DNA from: CAZIKF01 sp964539825
GTDB lineage: Bacteria > Muiribacteriota > UBA6191
Assembly (NCBI GenBank): GCA_964539825.1
Contig: CAZIKF010000009.1
Location: 1 to 64,000, forward strand
Reading direction: 5' to 3'
DNA: 64,000 nt
Part shown: piece by piece, positions 33,548-42,348 of the stretch
Numbering within the stretch: position 1 is the stretch's first letter
Layout: every line of letters starts with the position of its first letter
Notes under the pieces: model-generated
The model's input: only the letters and a program-made list of their open reading frames with translations
The model's database searches: none
Told to the model about the DNA's origin: nothing
Program-made: the position numbers and the translations under genes

Positions 33548-36145
33548 ATGAATCTCAACAAAATGACCTCACGAGCACAAGAAGCATTACAGCAAGCCTT
33601 CGAGCTTGCTGAAAATATGGGGAATGCAGAAGTTCTACCCATCCACCTCCTCCAGACATTGGTAGAGCAAAAGGAGGGGCTCGTGGGAGTTCTGCTTGAA
33701 AAAGTGAGAGAGTCCATCGAGGAGCTAAGGCTCAGACTGCAAACACAGTTGAATTCACAGCCAAGAGTCGAAGGGATCTCCTCCCCGGCGGCGTCACGCT
33801 CTCTACAAACAGTTCTGAGGCAGGCACAGGAGGAAATGAGCGGTCTCGAGGATCAATTTATCAGTACTGAACACCTCTTGCTGGCTCTTCTGGGTGACTC
33901 CATAGTAAAGCTCTGTTTAGAGTTAAACCGTGAGGAAGTTTTGCAACAATTAAGCAAGATGCGAGGCTCACAAAAAGTAACGGACCAAGAGCCTGAAACG
34001 AAGTTTATGTCTCTTGAAAAGTATACCCAGGATCTCACCAGGCTTGCCCAGGAAGGGAAGATTGATCCGGTAATTGGCAGAGAGGAGGAAATCCGCAGGG
34101 TGCTTCAGATCTTATCCAGAAGGAGGAAGAATAACCCATGTCTGGTAGGGGAGCCGGGAACTGGAAAGACGGCAATCGCAGAGGGTCTTGCCCGTAAAAT
34201 AGTTTCTGGTGAGGTTCCTGAAGCGCTGAAACGACGTAGACTACTCTCCCTGGATATGGGTGCGTTGATCGCTGGCGCAAAGTTTCGAGGTGAGTTTGAA
34301 GACCGTCTCAAAGCGGTGATCAAGGAGGTTGAATCTTCAAATGGGGAAATACTTCTCTTTATTGATGAACTCCATGTCATTGTTGGGGCAGGCGCTACCG
34401 ACGGCGCTATGGATGCGGGAAATTTGCTCAAACCTGCCCTGGCCCGGGGAAGCCTGAGAGCTATTGGCGCGACTACTCCCAAGGAATATCGCCAATACAT
34501 AGAGAAGGATTGCGCACTGGAGAGAAGATTTCAGCCTATCCAGGTGAAGGAACCAGGAAAGGAAGAGAGCCTCGCGATCCTGAGGGGTATTAAAGATTGT
34601 TACGAAGTACACCACGGAGTCCGGATTCAAGATCATGCCCTCATCGCAGCTGTGAATTTGTCAGTGCGCTACATCTCAGATCGCTATCTTCCCGACAAAG
34701 CGATCGATCTCATCGATGAGGCGGCCGCTCAGATTCGCATTGAGATTGATAGTAAGCCAGTTGTCATTGATCGAAACGAATCAAAAATCCGTCAATTGGA
34801 GATTGAAAAAATGGCCCTGGTCAAAGAACCGGACCCGATATCAGCAGTGCGTCTTCAAGCAATTGAGAGAGAGCTTGCTGAAAAGAGAGAGGAATCCAAG
34901 AGGCTTTCGCTCCAATGGGAAAGGGAAAGGGAACTGATAGATTCCATTAAAGGACTAACTCATAATAGGGACACTCTTAGAAGAGAGATGGAGGTCGCAC
35001 AACGTGATTATAATCTAGAGCGGATCTCCGAAATCCAGTATGGCGAGATTCCAGCCCTTGAAGAACTTCTAGATTCCAGGAAGGAAGACCTGAGAAGTTT
35101 TCAGATGGAATACAAGATACTAAAGGAGGAAGTTGGCGAGGAGGATGTGGCGCAAGTAGTATCCCGCTGGACGGGTATCCCCGTTAGCAGGATGCTTGAA
35201 AAAGAAGCTAAGAAACTCACTAAACTTGAGGGAATTTTAGCTCAGAGAGTGATAGGCCAATTGGAAGCTGTCAAGGCTGTTTCGAGGGCAGTTCGCCGCA
35301 ATAGGGCTGGTATCGGGGAAGAGGGAAAACCCATAGGATCCTTCCTTTTCCTGGGCCCCACGGGAGTAGGGAAAACAGAGCTGGCAAAGAGTCTGGCCTG
35401 GGCACTTTTTAATGATCCCAAGACTATGATTCGACTTGATATGAGCGAATATATGGAAAGGCATTCTGTAGCTCGCTTAATCGGCGCTCCCCCGGGATAT
35501 GTAGGATATGAAGAAGGAGGACAACTCACCGAGGCGGTTAGACGTTCACCCTATAGCGTTCTCCTATTCGATGAGATAGAGAAGGCTCACCCAGATGTCT
35601 TCAATACTCTACTGCAGGTTCTTGATGAAGGACGCCTGACAGATTCAAAAGGCCGAGTAGTCGACTTCAAGAATACAGTGATCATTTTAACTTCAAACCT
35701 GGCTAGCCGGGAGATCATGGAAAGCGGGGCTAAGGGTTCCCAGCAAAGGCAGGAGGTTCTAAATGTCGTCCATCAAACGTTTAGACCGGAATTTATCAAT
35801 CGACTAGATGAAATCGTGGTATTTCAGAATCTCACCCAGGAGGAGGTGGTAGAGATAGTGAGGCTTCAGGTCGCTGAGATTTCTCAGAGACTTAAGGCCA
35901 GGGGTATCGTCATCGAATTAAGTCCTGAGGCTGAGACTGAACTAGGAGTACGAGGCTTCGATCCACATTTTGGAGCACGTCCCCTCAAACGCCTCATACA
36001 AAACGAAATCCTCGATGAGTTAGCACTCAAATTGATTGAAGGGAACAATGAGAATAGCTGTACAGCCAAAGTATCCCTGGAAAACGGTAATTTCCATCTG
36101 ATATTGGAGAGCCCGAACAAGGAAAGCCTCCCACTGGTGGCTTAG
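33548..36145 (+). CDS. clpB: ClpB disaggregase (Hsp100 ATPase)
   Basis: This 865-residue protein has an N-terminal substrate domain with two ClpN repeats (about 1-145), first AAA domain Walker A GEPGTGKT (201-208) and Walker B LLFIDELH, and a coiled M-domain (about 400-530). The second AAA domain has Walker A GPTGVGKT (about 602-609), LLFDEIEKAH and sensor 2 GARPLKR. The M-domain is present, as needed for DnaK-linked disaggregation, and the ClpP-binding loop of ClpA/ClpC is absent. It solubilises heat-aggregated proteins. It is preceded by a candidate sigma54 promoter and a divergent MerR-like gene. Confidence 0.93.
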   Translation: MNLNKMTSRAQEALQQAFELAENMGNAEVLPIHLLQTLVEQKEGLVGVLLEKVRESIEELRLRLQTQLNSQPRVEGISSPAASRSLQTVLRQAQEEMSGLEDQFISTEHLLLALLGDSIVKLCLELNREEVLQQLSKMRGSQKVTDQEPETKFMSLEKYTQDLTRLAQEGKIDPVIGREEEIRRVLQILSRRRKNNPCLVGEPGTGKTAIAEGLARKIVSGEVPEALKRRRLLSLDMGALIAGAKFRGEFEDRLKAVIKEVESSNGEILLFIDELHVIVGAGATDGAMDAGNLLKPALARGSLRAIGATTPKEYRQYIEKDCALERRFQPIQVKEPGKEESLAILRGIKDCYEVHHGVRIQDHALIAAVNLSVRYISDRYLPDKAIDLIDEAAAQIRIEIDSKPVVIDRNESKIRQLEIEKMALVKEPDPISAVRLQAIERELAEKREESKRLSLQWERERELIDSIKGLTHNRDTLRREMEVAQRDYNLERISEIQYGEIPALEELLDSRKEDLRSFQMEYKILKEEVGEEDVAQVVSRWTGIPVSRMLEKEAKKLTKLEGILAQRVIGQLEAVKAVSRAVRRNRAGIGEEGKPIGSFLFLGPTGVGKTELAKSLAWALFNDPKTMIRLDMSEYMERHSVARLIGAPPGYVGYEEGGQLTEAVRRSPYSVLLFDEIEKAHPDVFNTLLQVLDEGRLTDSKGRVVDFKNTVIILTSNLASREIMESGAKGSQQRQEVLNVVHQTFRPEFINRLDEIVVFQNLTQEEVVEIVRLQVAEISQRLKARGIVIELSPEAETELGVRGFDPHFGARPLKRLIQNEILDELALKLIEGNNENSCTAKVSLENGNFHLILESPNKESLPLVA

Positions 36146-36570
36146 AGTTCTGAAAATGCAGTAGCCTCATAGCCAGCGGGACTGATTTCATACCCGAGAC
36201 TTGATCCCGGCATCCAGAAAATAATTTGATCCGAAGGTTAAAAACAAGCTGCAGTGAAGCGGGTCCTGTCACCGGCAATCACCCCATTCCATTCAGCGTG
36301 CGAAGGGATCTAACATAGGTATCATAGCAAACAACGCCGAGCATCTCCTTTAGGAGAAGTCACGGCTAACTCCCCATGCAATCTTCAAGCAATAGCAATA
36401 AACATGCACCCTACACCACGCCGAACTCCACAGGGACCCCATTGACCGGAGCCACCCGCAGCAAAATTAAGAAAGTTAGTTCCCCTGTTTGTACTCTGAT
36501 ATTCCAACTTTCGCTTTTCACGTCGACCCCTTAATTTCTTATGGGTGGGGAGCCTGGTGATACCCCAAAA

Positions 36571-36598
36571 CGGTTCATCCCCACGGGTGTGGGGAACA
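36571..36598 (-). CRISPR. single isolated type I-E-like CRISPR repeat
   Basis: The 28-nt sequence reads, on the minus strand, TGTTCCCCACACC then CGTGGGGATGAACCG in two adjoining parts. It has the inverted CCCCAC / GTGGGG centre and the GAACCG end typical of type I-E repeats. No second copy lies within spacer distance on either side and no cas gene is in the window. It is either a relic of a deleted array or a lone repeat. Confidence 0.6.
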
Positions 36599-36667
36599 TG
36601 ATATCCTGGCCCGCGATAAGGATCTCTTCGTTATGGTCGTCAATCTGCTAAAAGGGAAGATGTCTCA

Positions 36668-36883
36668 ATGATCGTACTGGGAAACTGGTTCACCACGATT
36701 ACTATTATGGACGATGGGACCATTGTCTCCCCGGATAAGGAAATCGAGGCGATGGTGCGCCGGCTCTACGACATGAGTCATTGGTCGGAACCAGGAGCAC
36801 AATGGCAGAGGAACTTTGCCAGTGAAATTATGATTGTGGCACCTAGCTTCACGATTGAAGAGGATAATAGCCCTGATGATTGA
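36668..36883 (+). CDS. possible small hypothetical protein
   Basis: This 71-residue frame starts at an ATGA overlap with the end of an upstream frame whose visible tail is LFVMVVNLLKGKMSQ. The stop/start overlap resembles a true operon junction, but the upstream frame is open only back to the CRISPR-like repeat, so its beginning appears lost. No motif is recognised. Confidence 0.35.
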   Translation: MIVLGNWFTTITIMDDGTIVSPDKEIEAMVRRLYDMSHWSEPGAQWQRNFASEIMIVAPSFTIEEDNSPDD

Positions 36884-37112
36884 GGGCACATCTTGCACAG
36901 GCCCCACAGGCTGAACACTTAATCCCTGAGCATTCCGAGGCGCAGTTTTTGCAGATCCGAGGCCCCTCCAGTGAATCGATATACTCCATAACGTACAACA
37001 TCCGAACCCCGGTGCTGCGCTCTCCGAACCTTATCTTGGTAAGCAGCGTTTCAGCGGTTTTTAGACCCCGATGGGGAACTTTCCCTGGGAAGCGGCTTAA
37101 ATCGGCTGACAA
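36849..37112 (-). pseudogene. possible relic encoding a Cys-rich zinc-ribbon-like tail
   Basis: The reverse frame holds PRICKNC, then about eight residues later CSACGACARC, a CxxC-type cluster resembling the C-terminal metal site of tRNA-thiolation or other nucleic-acid enzymes. The 5' part has no recognisable domain, and a start would be TTG only. It is either a fragment of a decayed gene or a chance frame. Confidence 0.2.
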
Positions 37113-37211
37113 AAGCAGCTGGAAAATTACTAAAAGGGATGCTGGAACCTTATGGAGAATCTTTGAATCTGCTAAACTACCGCCCCGGAGCCCAGCAGTA
37201 TTTCATCGATA

Positions 37212-40169
37212 TTGGAAAGAGCGGACTTGGAAGATCAAAAGCTCGATAATCACCTTTTACAACAGCTAGAGAATCGTGCCATCCCCCTTGGTGAAATTCT
37301 TAAGGAAAAAGAATTCGTCACCGTTGATCAACTCGAAGAAGCTCTCATGAAATCCCAGGAAGAGGATTCACCCCTGGGGGTGGCCCTTCTTGAATTGGGC
37401 TATATCAACCAGGCTCAGCTCAGAATCGCCCTACAAGATCAGGCTGCCATTAAGAGGGTCCAGAAGCGGCGTACCGGAGTGCGCCGACGACTGGGAGAGA
37501 TTTTACAGGCGGCTGGTTTACTTACCGAGGAGCAACTGGCTGGTGCTCTGGAGTTTTCTGTAGCTCATGGAGTCAAAATAGGGGAAGCTCTTGTTCAGCT
37601 AGGGATCGTCACCGAAGATGAACTGGCCCAGGCCGTGGGCGAGCAGTTAATGATTCCCTATATCAAGCTCTCCAAGACTCCACCGGATCCCCTCGTTCTG
37701 GAAATTATTCCAGCCAAATTAGCGCTGCGTCATATGGTTCTTCCCGTAAAAATGGAGGAGAACAACCTCTTTCTCGCGATGGTGGATCCTCAGAACATTC
37801 TGGTAATCGATGATATCGAGAAATCAACCGGCCACCATTTAGCCCCCATGATTGTCTCAGAAAAGGATTTTAAGAATTGCTTTGAAGCCCATTATGGCGA
37901 GGGGGCTCAGGCGGATAACCTGATTGAGATGATCGAGGATGATGATGATAAAAGCCTTGAGGACCTATCCGACGAGGATTTTGATGAGAATTCAGCTCCC
38001 ATTCGATCTCTGATGAACAAGGTTGTCACCCAGGCGGTTGAACTGGGCACCTCAGATATTCATATCGAACCCTTTGAAAACCTCCTGTTAATGCGCTATC
38101 GCATTGACGGAATGCTTAGAAAGGGAGCAGGACCGTTTCCCCCGACAGCGGCTCTTCCCATCGCGTCCAGAATCAAAGTCATGGCAGGCCTGGATATTTC
38201 TGAAATCCGCATGCCACAGGACGGCAAATTTAGAATGTCGCTCAAAGGAAAAATTGTAGATGTGAGGGTCTCGACTTGTCCCACCAGTTGGGGTGAGAAA
38301 ATTGTGATGAGAATTCTGGATCAATCGGGGAGCCGTCTACGGCTGAATTCCCTTGGCCTGGAGCCTGAAAATCTCAACGAATTTCAGACGGGATTGGGTG
38401 CTCCAAATGGAATCATTTTGGTGACAGGGCCAACTGGATCTGGAAAGACCACCACACTGTATTCGGCCCTGGTGAGCCTGAACAAGCCTTCTGTTAATAT
38501 CCAAACAGCTGAAGACCCTGTGGAATACGACCTGCCTGGTATCGCCCAGACCCAATGTCTAACTGAAATTGGCATGACCTTTTCAAAGGTTTTGAAGGCC
38601 TTTTTACGCCAGGATCCCGATATCATTCTCATTGGGGAAATTCGGGATACAGAAACTGCTGAAATTGCTCTCAAGGCAGCACTCACTGGACATGTGGTTT
38701 TATCGACCCTCCATACGAACTCCTCGGTTGAATCAATTGGGAGACTTTTGAATATGGGGATTGATAGATTTCTCATAACCTCAGCAGTCCGTGTAATCCT
38801 GGCCCAGAGGCTGATGCGCCGATTATGTGAAAAATGTAAAGAGCCTGATCTAATCTCCCAGCGGGAGCTTCGCAGCGTTGGAATCAATGAGAGACTGTTG
38901 ACCTTTGAATCAGGCCAGAAGCATTCCATTGATAAGTTGAAAATCTTTCGCTCCGTTGGGTGTGATGACTGTCTGGATAACGGCTATAAAGGTCGTGTTG
39001 CCATACACGAAGTGCTTCCCATGAATGAGGCAATCGCTGTTGCGATCACTCAAGAACTCGCCGTTCCAGAATTGAAAAAAATTGCTCGTGAACAAGGTAT
39101 GATGAGCCTGAGAGACTGCGCTTTGATCAAATCTCTTCAGGGGGTCAGTGCCCTGGAAGAAGTCGATCGCCTCACAGTAAATGAAGAGAAAATTGCCAGC
39201 TTCGAGGGAGATGATGAACTCATTGATGAGATCATGATTCGTTCGGGATCCTGGAAGCTTGGTACTAAGGATTTAGTAGTTCGCAAAAGGCAGGGAAAGT
39301 ACATTCCGGGTGCTAAAGGTAAACTTGATCCCTTCTTCATCAGAGATGATGTTCCGGGTCTGGAAAAGGAATTGCAGGAAATGGAATTGGGAGAATTGTC
39401 ATCCGGTGGGGGAGGCGGGGGCACTTCTCTTGATCCCACACTCTTGAAAAATCTCCTCAGTGACGTCCAAAAAATAACCGGGACCCTTTCTTCTGGTGCA
39501 GAAACAAATCTACCGGTTCAGGGATTGCTTAAGAATCTGGCAGACAAGGTCGCAGGAGTAAAGAAATCCTCCCCAGAAAAGATCCAGTCCAAGCTTGAGC
39601 ACTTATTCTCCAACCTGGAGCATTCCACCAGACATCTAAAATTGATTCAAGAGCCTCTCGATCTCCAGCTAAAGACGATCCCGCTGGTCAAAGCGGTCCA
39701 GAAGGATATCTATCAAAAAATTCCGGTGTTAGCAGCTAAGATATCTACCCGGCTGGGGAAGAAAATCCCGGTCAAAAAGATCAAATTCTCAAAGGATCTC
39801 ACGGCTGTAAATATCTATTGTGACCTGGATTGGAACCTGGTTCGTGAAGCCCTTGTCGCAATTCTTGAAAACCATCTTGAAGAACTTTTGAGTGGTGGAG
39901 AATTAAAGATCTGGGCTAAAGAAATCCCTCAAGATGGAACCAGGGGGCCTTGCCTCGAAATACTCATGCGAGATCGCTGTACTGGATTTCAACAGAGCTT
40001 CGGAGATGAGGTCATTAGTGCCGGCCGGTCGACCAGGGGACGAATGGGGCTTGGTTTAGCCGTAGCGAGCCGTGTTGCCAAGGAACATGGCGGGAGCCTT
40101 CACATTCAGGGTATTGCCGGTAAGGGGTGTCAAACGAGGTTAGTCATTCCGATCAAGAAAAAGGCTTGA
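37212..40169 (+). CDS. GspE/PilB-type secretion ATPase fused to a histidine-kinase ATPase domain
   Basis: This 985-residue protein starts at TTG; TTG at 37227 with GGAAAGAG upstream is an alternative. Two MshEN/T2SSE-N-type modules occupy about 20-230. The GspE ATPase domain is complete: Walker A GPTGSGKT (406-413), Asp box, Walker B LIGEIRD (473-479), His box VLSTLHTN, and the C4 zinc site CEKC...CDDC (about 539-587). After an acidic and Gly-rich linker (about 660-740), residues 795-985 form helices plus an HATPase_c domain: N-box with N887, DRCTG (921-925), GRMGLGLA (943-950). No H-box is evident. It likely powers pilus or type II secretion assembly in the cytoplasm, with ATP-domain regulation. 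Confidence 0.85.
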   Translation: MERADLEDQKLDNHLLQQLENRAIPLGEILKEKEFVTVDQLEEALMKSQEEDSPLGVALLELGYINQAQLRIALQDQAAIKRVQKRRTGVRRRLGEILQAAGLLTEEQLAGALEFSVAHGVKIGEALVQLGIVTEDELAQAVGEQLMIPYIKLSKTPPDPLVLEIIPAKLALRHMVLPVKMEENNLFLAMVDPQNILVIDDIEKSTGHHLAPMIVSEKDFKNCFEAHYGEGAQADNLIEMIEDDDDKSLEDLSDEDFDENSAPIRSLMNKVVTQAVELGTSDIHIEPFENLLLMRYRIDGMLRKGAGPFPPTAALPIASRIKVMAGLDISEIRMPQDGKFRMSLKGKIVDVRVSTCPTSWGEKIVMRILDQSGSRLRLNSLGLEPENLNEFQTGLGAPNGIILVTGPTGSGKTTTLYSALVSLNKPSVNIQTAEDPVEYDLPGIAQTQCLTEIGMTFSKVLKAFLRQDPDIILIGEIRDTETAEIALKAALTGHVVLSTLHTNSSVESIGRLLNMGIDRFLITSAVRVILAQRLMRRLCEKCKEPDLISQRELRSVGINERLLTFESGQKHSIDKLKIFRSVGCDDCLDNGYKGRVAIHEVLPMNEAIAVAITQELAVPELKKIAREQGMMSLRDCALIKSLQGVSALEEVDRLTVNEEKIASFEGDDELIDEIMIRSGSWKLGTKDLVVRKRQGKYIPGAKGKLDPFFIRDDVPGLEKELQEMELGELSSGGGGGGTSLDPTLLKNLLSDVQKITGTLSSGAETNLPVQGLLKNLADKVAGVKKSSPEKIQSKLEHLFSNLEHSTRHLKLIQEPLDLQLKTIPLVKAVQKDIYQKIPVLAAKISTRLGKKIPVKKIKFSKDLTAVNIYCDLDWNLVREALVAILENHLEELLSGGELKIWAKEIPQDGTRGPCLEILMRDRCTGFQQSFGDEVISAGRSTRGRMGLGLAVASRVAKEHGGSLHIQGIAGKGCQTRLVIPIKKKA

Positions 40170-40197
40170 GATTTTCCCTTAGAGCCAGTTCACGCTT

Positions 40198-40662
40198 CTA
40201 GGACTGACGAGGTCGGAAACGATCTTTTGAATCCAAAAAGATCGTAACCGGTCCTTCATTCACGAGGGAAACGCGCATCATAGCGCCGAAGGTTCCCGTT
40301 TCCACCTCGATTCCCAATTCCTCGAATCGCTGCAAAGCCGCCTGGTAGTATTCCTCTCCCTTTGAGGGCGGTGCGGCCAGATGAAAGGAAGGACGGTTTC
40401 CCTTTCGCGTATCCGCGCATAGCGTAAATTGAGAAACCAAAAGTATCTTGCCTCCCGCCTGACTTAAATCCAGGTTCATCTTGTCATTGGCATCAGGAAA
40501 GACACGCATCTTGGAAATTTTGTGAACGAGATATTCGAGATCATCCAGTGAATCTTCGGACTCAACCCCGAGAAATACCAGGAATCCTCCATTGATGGAG
40601 CCTACTATTCCTTCACTGGTTTGAACTTCTGCCCTGGAAGTCCTTTGGATTAAAGCTTTCAT
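40198..40662 (-). CDS. dtd: D-aminoacyl-tRNA deacylase
   Basis: This 154-residue protein contains both Dtd signatures, SQFTLCADTRKGNRPSF and NEGPVTIFLDS, the latter holding the cross-subunit Gly-cisPro-type loop. It hydrolyses D-aminoacyl (and Gly-tRNA-Ala) esters in the cytosol. It starts 6 nt after the MCP stop codon, so it is the last gene of the chemosensory operon. Confidence 0.93.
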   Translation of the reverse strand: MKALIQRTSRAEVQTSEGIVGSINGGFLVFLGVESEDSLDDLEYLVHKISKMRVFPDANDKMNLDLSQAGGKILLVSQFTLCADTRKGNRPSFHLAAPPSKGEEYYQAALQRFEELGIEVETGTFGAMMRVSLVNEGPVTIFLDSKDRFRPRQS

Positions 40663-40668
40663 GAGGCT

Positions 40669-42348
40669 CTAAGAAGGTTCTTCATTATTCACCACTTCCA
40701 CCAAATGTCGGATCTCGTCCAGGGTTGAATTCAGCTCTCCCATAGTATCCAACAGCCCCCTGCTATGAGCGGCGGTTTGATCTGCTACTTTACGATTTCT
40801 GGCGGCCTTTCGATCCACGTTGATCAGGGTTTTAGCGCTCTGAAGAATGCGCTCGGATTGTCTTCGGGCTTCGTCGGAAATTTCTTCTAACTGCCGATTT
40901 GAAGATTTGATCTGCTCCAGGGTCTGTTGAAAGAGTTCCTGGCTTTCTTCCACTGCCTTGTGGCCAGACTGAGAGAGTTCAAGAGTTTCTTGCACCTGAC
41001 GGTCTATTTTTTGGCTCTGTTCTACTGCATTCTGGGCTAGTTTCTCGACCTCCTCTACTACCACGGCGAAATCTTGTCCTTTTGGGCCAGCCCTCACGGC
41101 CTCGATGGACGCGTTAATAGCAACCAGGTCAATTCGATTGGAAATTTCTCGTATGGCGTGAGTAAGTTCCTTAACCTCCGCAGAAGAGCTGCATAGGGAT
41201 TCCAGGGCTTTTAAAACTTGAGCCATAAGACCGGCATTGACCCTGGTCTGCTCGATGGTCTTACCCAGTGCGTCCAATGTATCTCTTGAGCGCTGAGCAT
41301 GGTCCGTACTAGTCGCCGCCATTTCTCCAACCATAGTGGCTGTTTCTTCGATGGATTGTGACTGCTCATGCACAAGTGTCGACATTCCCCTGGAGACTGA
41401 ATCTGTTTCTGTACACATACTTAGCAAGCCCAATGCTAGTTTCCTGGATTTGGAGACCTGCTGATTGAGTTGTTTTAAGATATTTTTTGTTTGGAAGGAA
41501 AGCGCGATGACAAGAATTGATAGGAGGACAAACGTTGCTATCGCGGAGAGGATACCCATCTGATAAACGGGCTTAAACACTTCATTTTCGGGCACAATGC
41601 TGCCAATATATCCGGTACTGTCATCTGGCATTCTTAATGAATACTGTGAAATAAAAAAGGGATTGAGAAACTGAAAGCGTAAATCCAAATCCTGTGATCT
41701 CAAGGTGTAATAGTGTCCGAAGGATAGATTTTCCCCGGTAAAAAAATCAGGATTTCGAAAGAAGACGGAGATCTCCTGAAATCCCTGGTTGGAAATTTCC
41801 TGTTTATACTGATTCAGAAGATCTCCCAGCCCGTCCAGATCCATCAATGCGATGAAGGACCCAAGGTTTACTCCCTGGAAAATGAGGGGTTTTGCCAGAA
41901 CATAGGAATTTGAATCCTTCCACCAAAACGCGGTTTCTTTTTGCGGCTCCAGGTTCTTGGCACTGACAATTTTTGCCAGGAGAATCCATGAATCTCCCCC
42001 TGAAATAATTCTCCCACCCCTTAGAACGACTCCCATTGAATGAAAGCCTTCTTCAGACTGAAAACTCCGTAAAGATTCTCTGACTTTGTGATATTCACCG
42101 CTTATCTCAGCCTCGTATACCTCCCTGGAGATCTGGAAGGACTTTCTAAAGCGTTGGACTGCGGAGGAGAAAAAATGGTTTCCCTGTTGATGAAATTTTG
42201 AATCAACCAGACCAAGGACTTTAGCGGTGGCATCCAGGGAGTAGCCGTAGAACTGGAGTTCAAAAATCAGGATCAACAAGACTGAAACAAGACCAATTCC
42301 AACGAACAACTGCCAGACAAGCCTGGTTTGGATGGATTTCTTCGCCAT
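40669..42348 (-). CDS. methyl-accepting chemotaxis protein
   Basis: This 559-residue protein has membrane helices at about 9-32 and 267-290, with a periplasmic sensor domain of about 235 residues between them. The cytoplasmic hairpin tip (about 400-432) reads ISNRIDLVAINASIEAVRAG then PKGQDFAVVVEEVEKLAQN, a variant of the usual tip that binds CheA and CheW. No HAMP signature is evident after TM2. It overlaps the stop of the CheA gene by 1 nt (TAATG), so this receptor and kinase are probably dedicated partners. Confidence 0.9.
   Translation of the reverse strand: MAKKSIQTRLVWQLFVGIGLVSVLLILIFELQFYGYSLDATAKVLGLVDSKFHQQGNHFFSSAVQRFRKSFQISREVYEAEISGEYHKVRESLRSFQSEEGFHSMGVVLRGGRIISGGDSWILLAKIVSAKNLEPQKETAFWWKDSNSYVLAKPLIFQGVNLGSFIALMDLDGLGDLLNQYKQEISNQGFQEISVFFRNPDFFTGENLSFGHYYTLRSQDLDLRFQFLNPFFISQYSLRMPDDSTGYIGSIVPENEVFKPVYQMGILSAIATFVLLSILVIALSFQTKNILKQLNQQVSKSRKLALGLLSMCTETDSVSRGMSTLVHEQSQSIEETATMVGEMAATSTDHAQRSRDTLDALGKTIEQTRVNAGLMAQVLKALESLCSSSAEVKELTHAIREISNRIDLVAINASIEAVRAGPKGQDFAVVVEEVEKLAQNAVEQSQKIDRQVQETLELSQSGHKAVEESQELFQQTLEQIKSSNRQLEEISDEARRQSERILQSAKTLINVDRKAARNRKVADQTAAHSRGLLDTMGELNSTLDEIRHLVEVVNNEEPS

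Larger units (their letters stand above)
36146..37211. other. gene-poor stretch with an isolated CRISPR-like repeat and possible gene relics
   Basis: This 1.07 kb between clpB and the GspE fusion has no confident long gene. It holds one type I-E-like repeat (36571-36598), a 71-codon frame at 36668 and a Cys-rich reverse frame at 36849-37112. A plus-strand frame ends at about 37252, inside the next gene, with a protein-like tail from a possible start at 37137. The first 400 bp show nothing recognisable. The mixture suggests a decayed insertion. Confidence 0.5.

Noticed and set aside
36346..36386. Similarity of a short stretch (GAGAAGTCACGGCTAACTCC) to the 530-loop region of 16S rRNA
   Set aside because: Only about 20 nt match, with gaps, and the universally conserved bases that should follow (CAGCAGCCGCGG) are absent. 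Probably chance.
36880..37269. Plus-strand 129-codon frame between clpB and the GspE fusion
   Set aside because: The composition is not protein-like, there is no ribosome site, and it overlaps the start of the next gene by nearly 60 nt.
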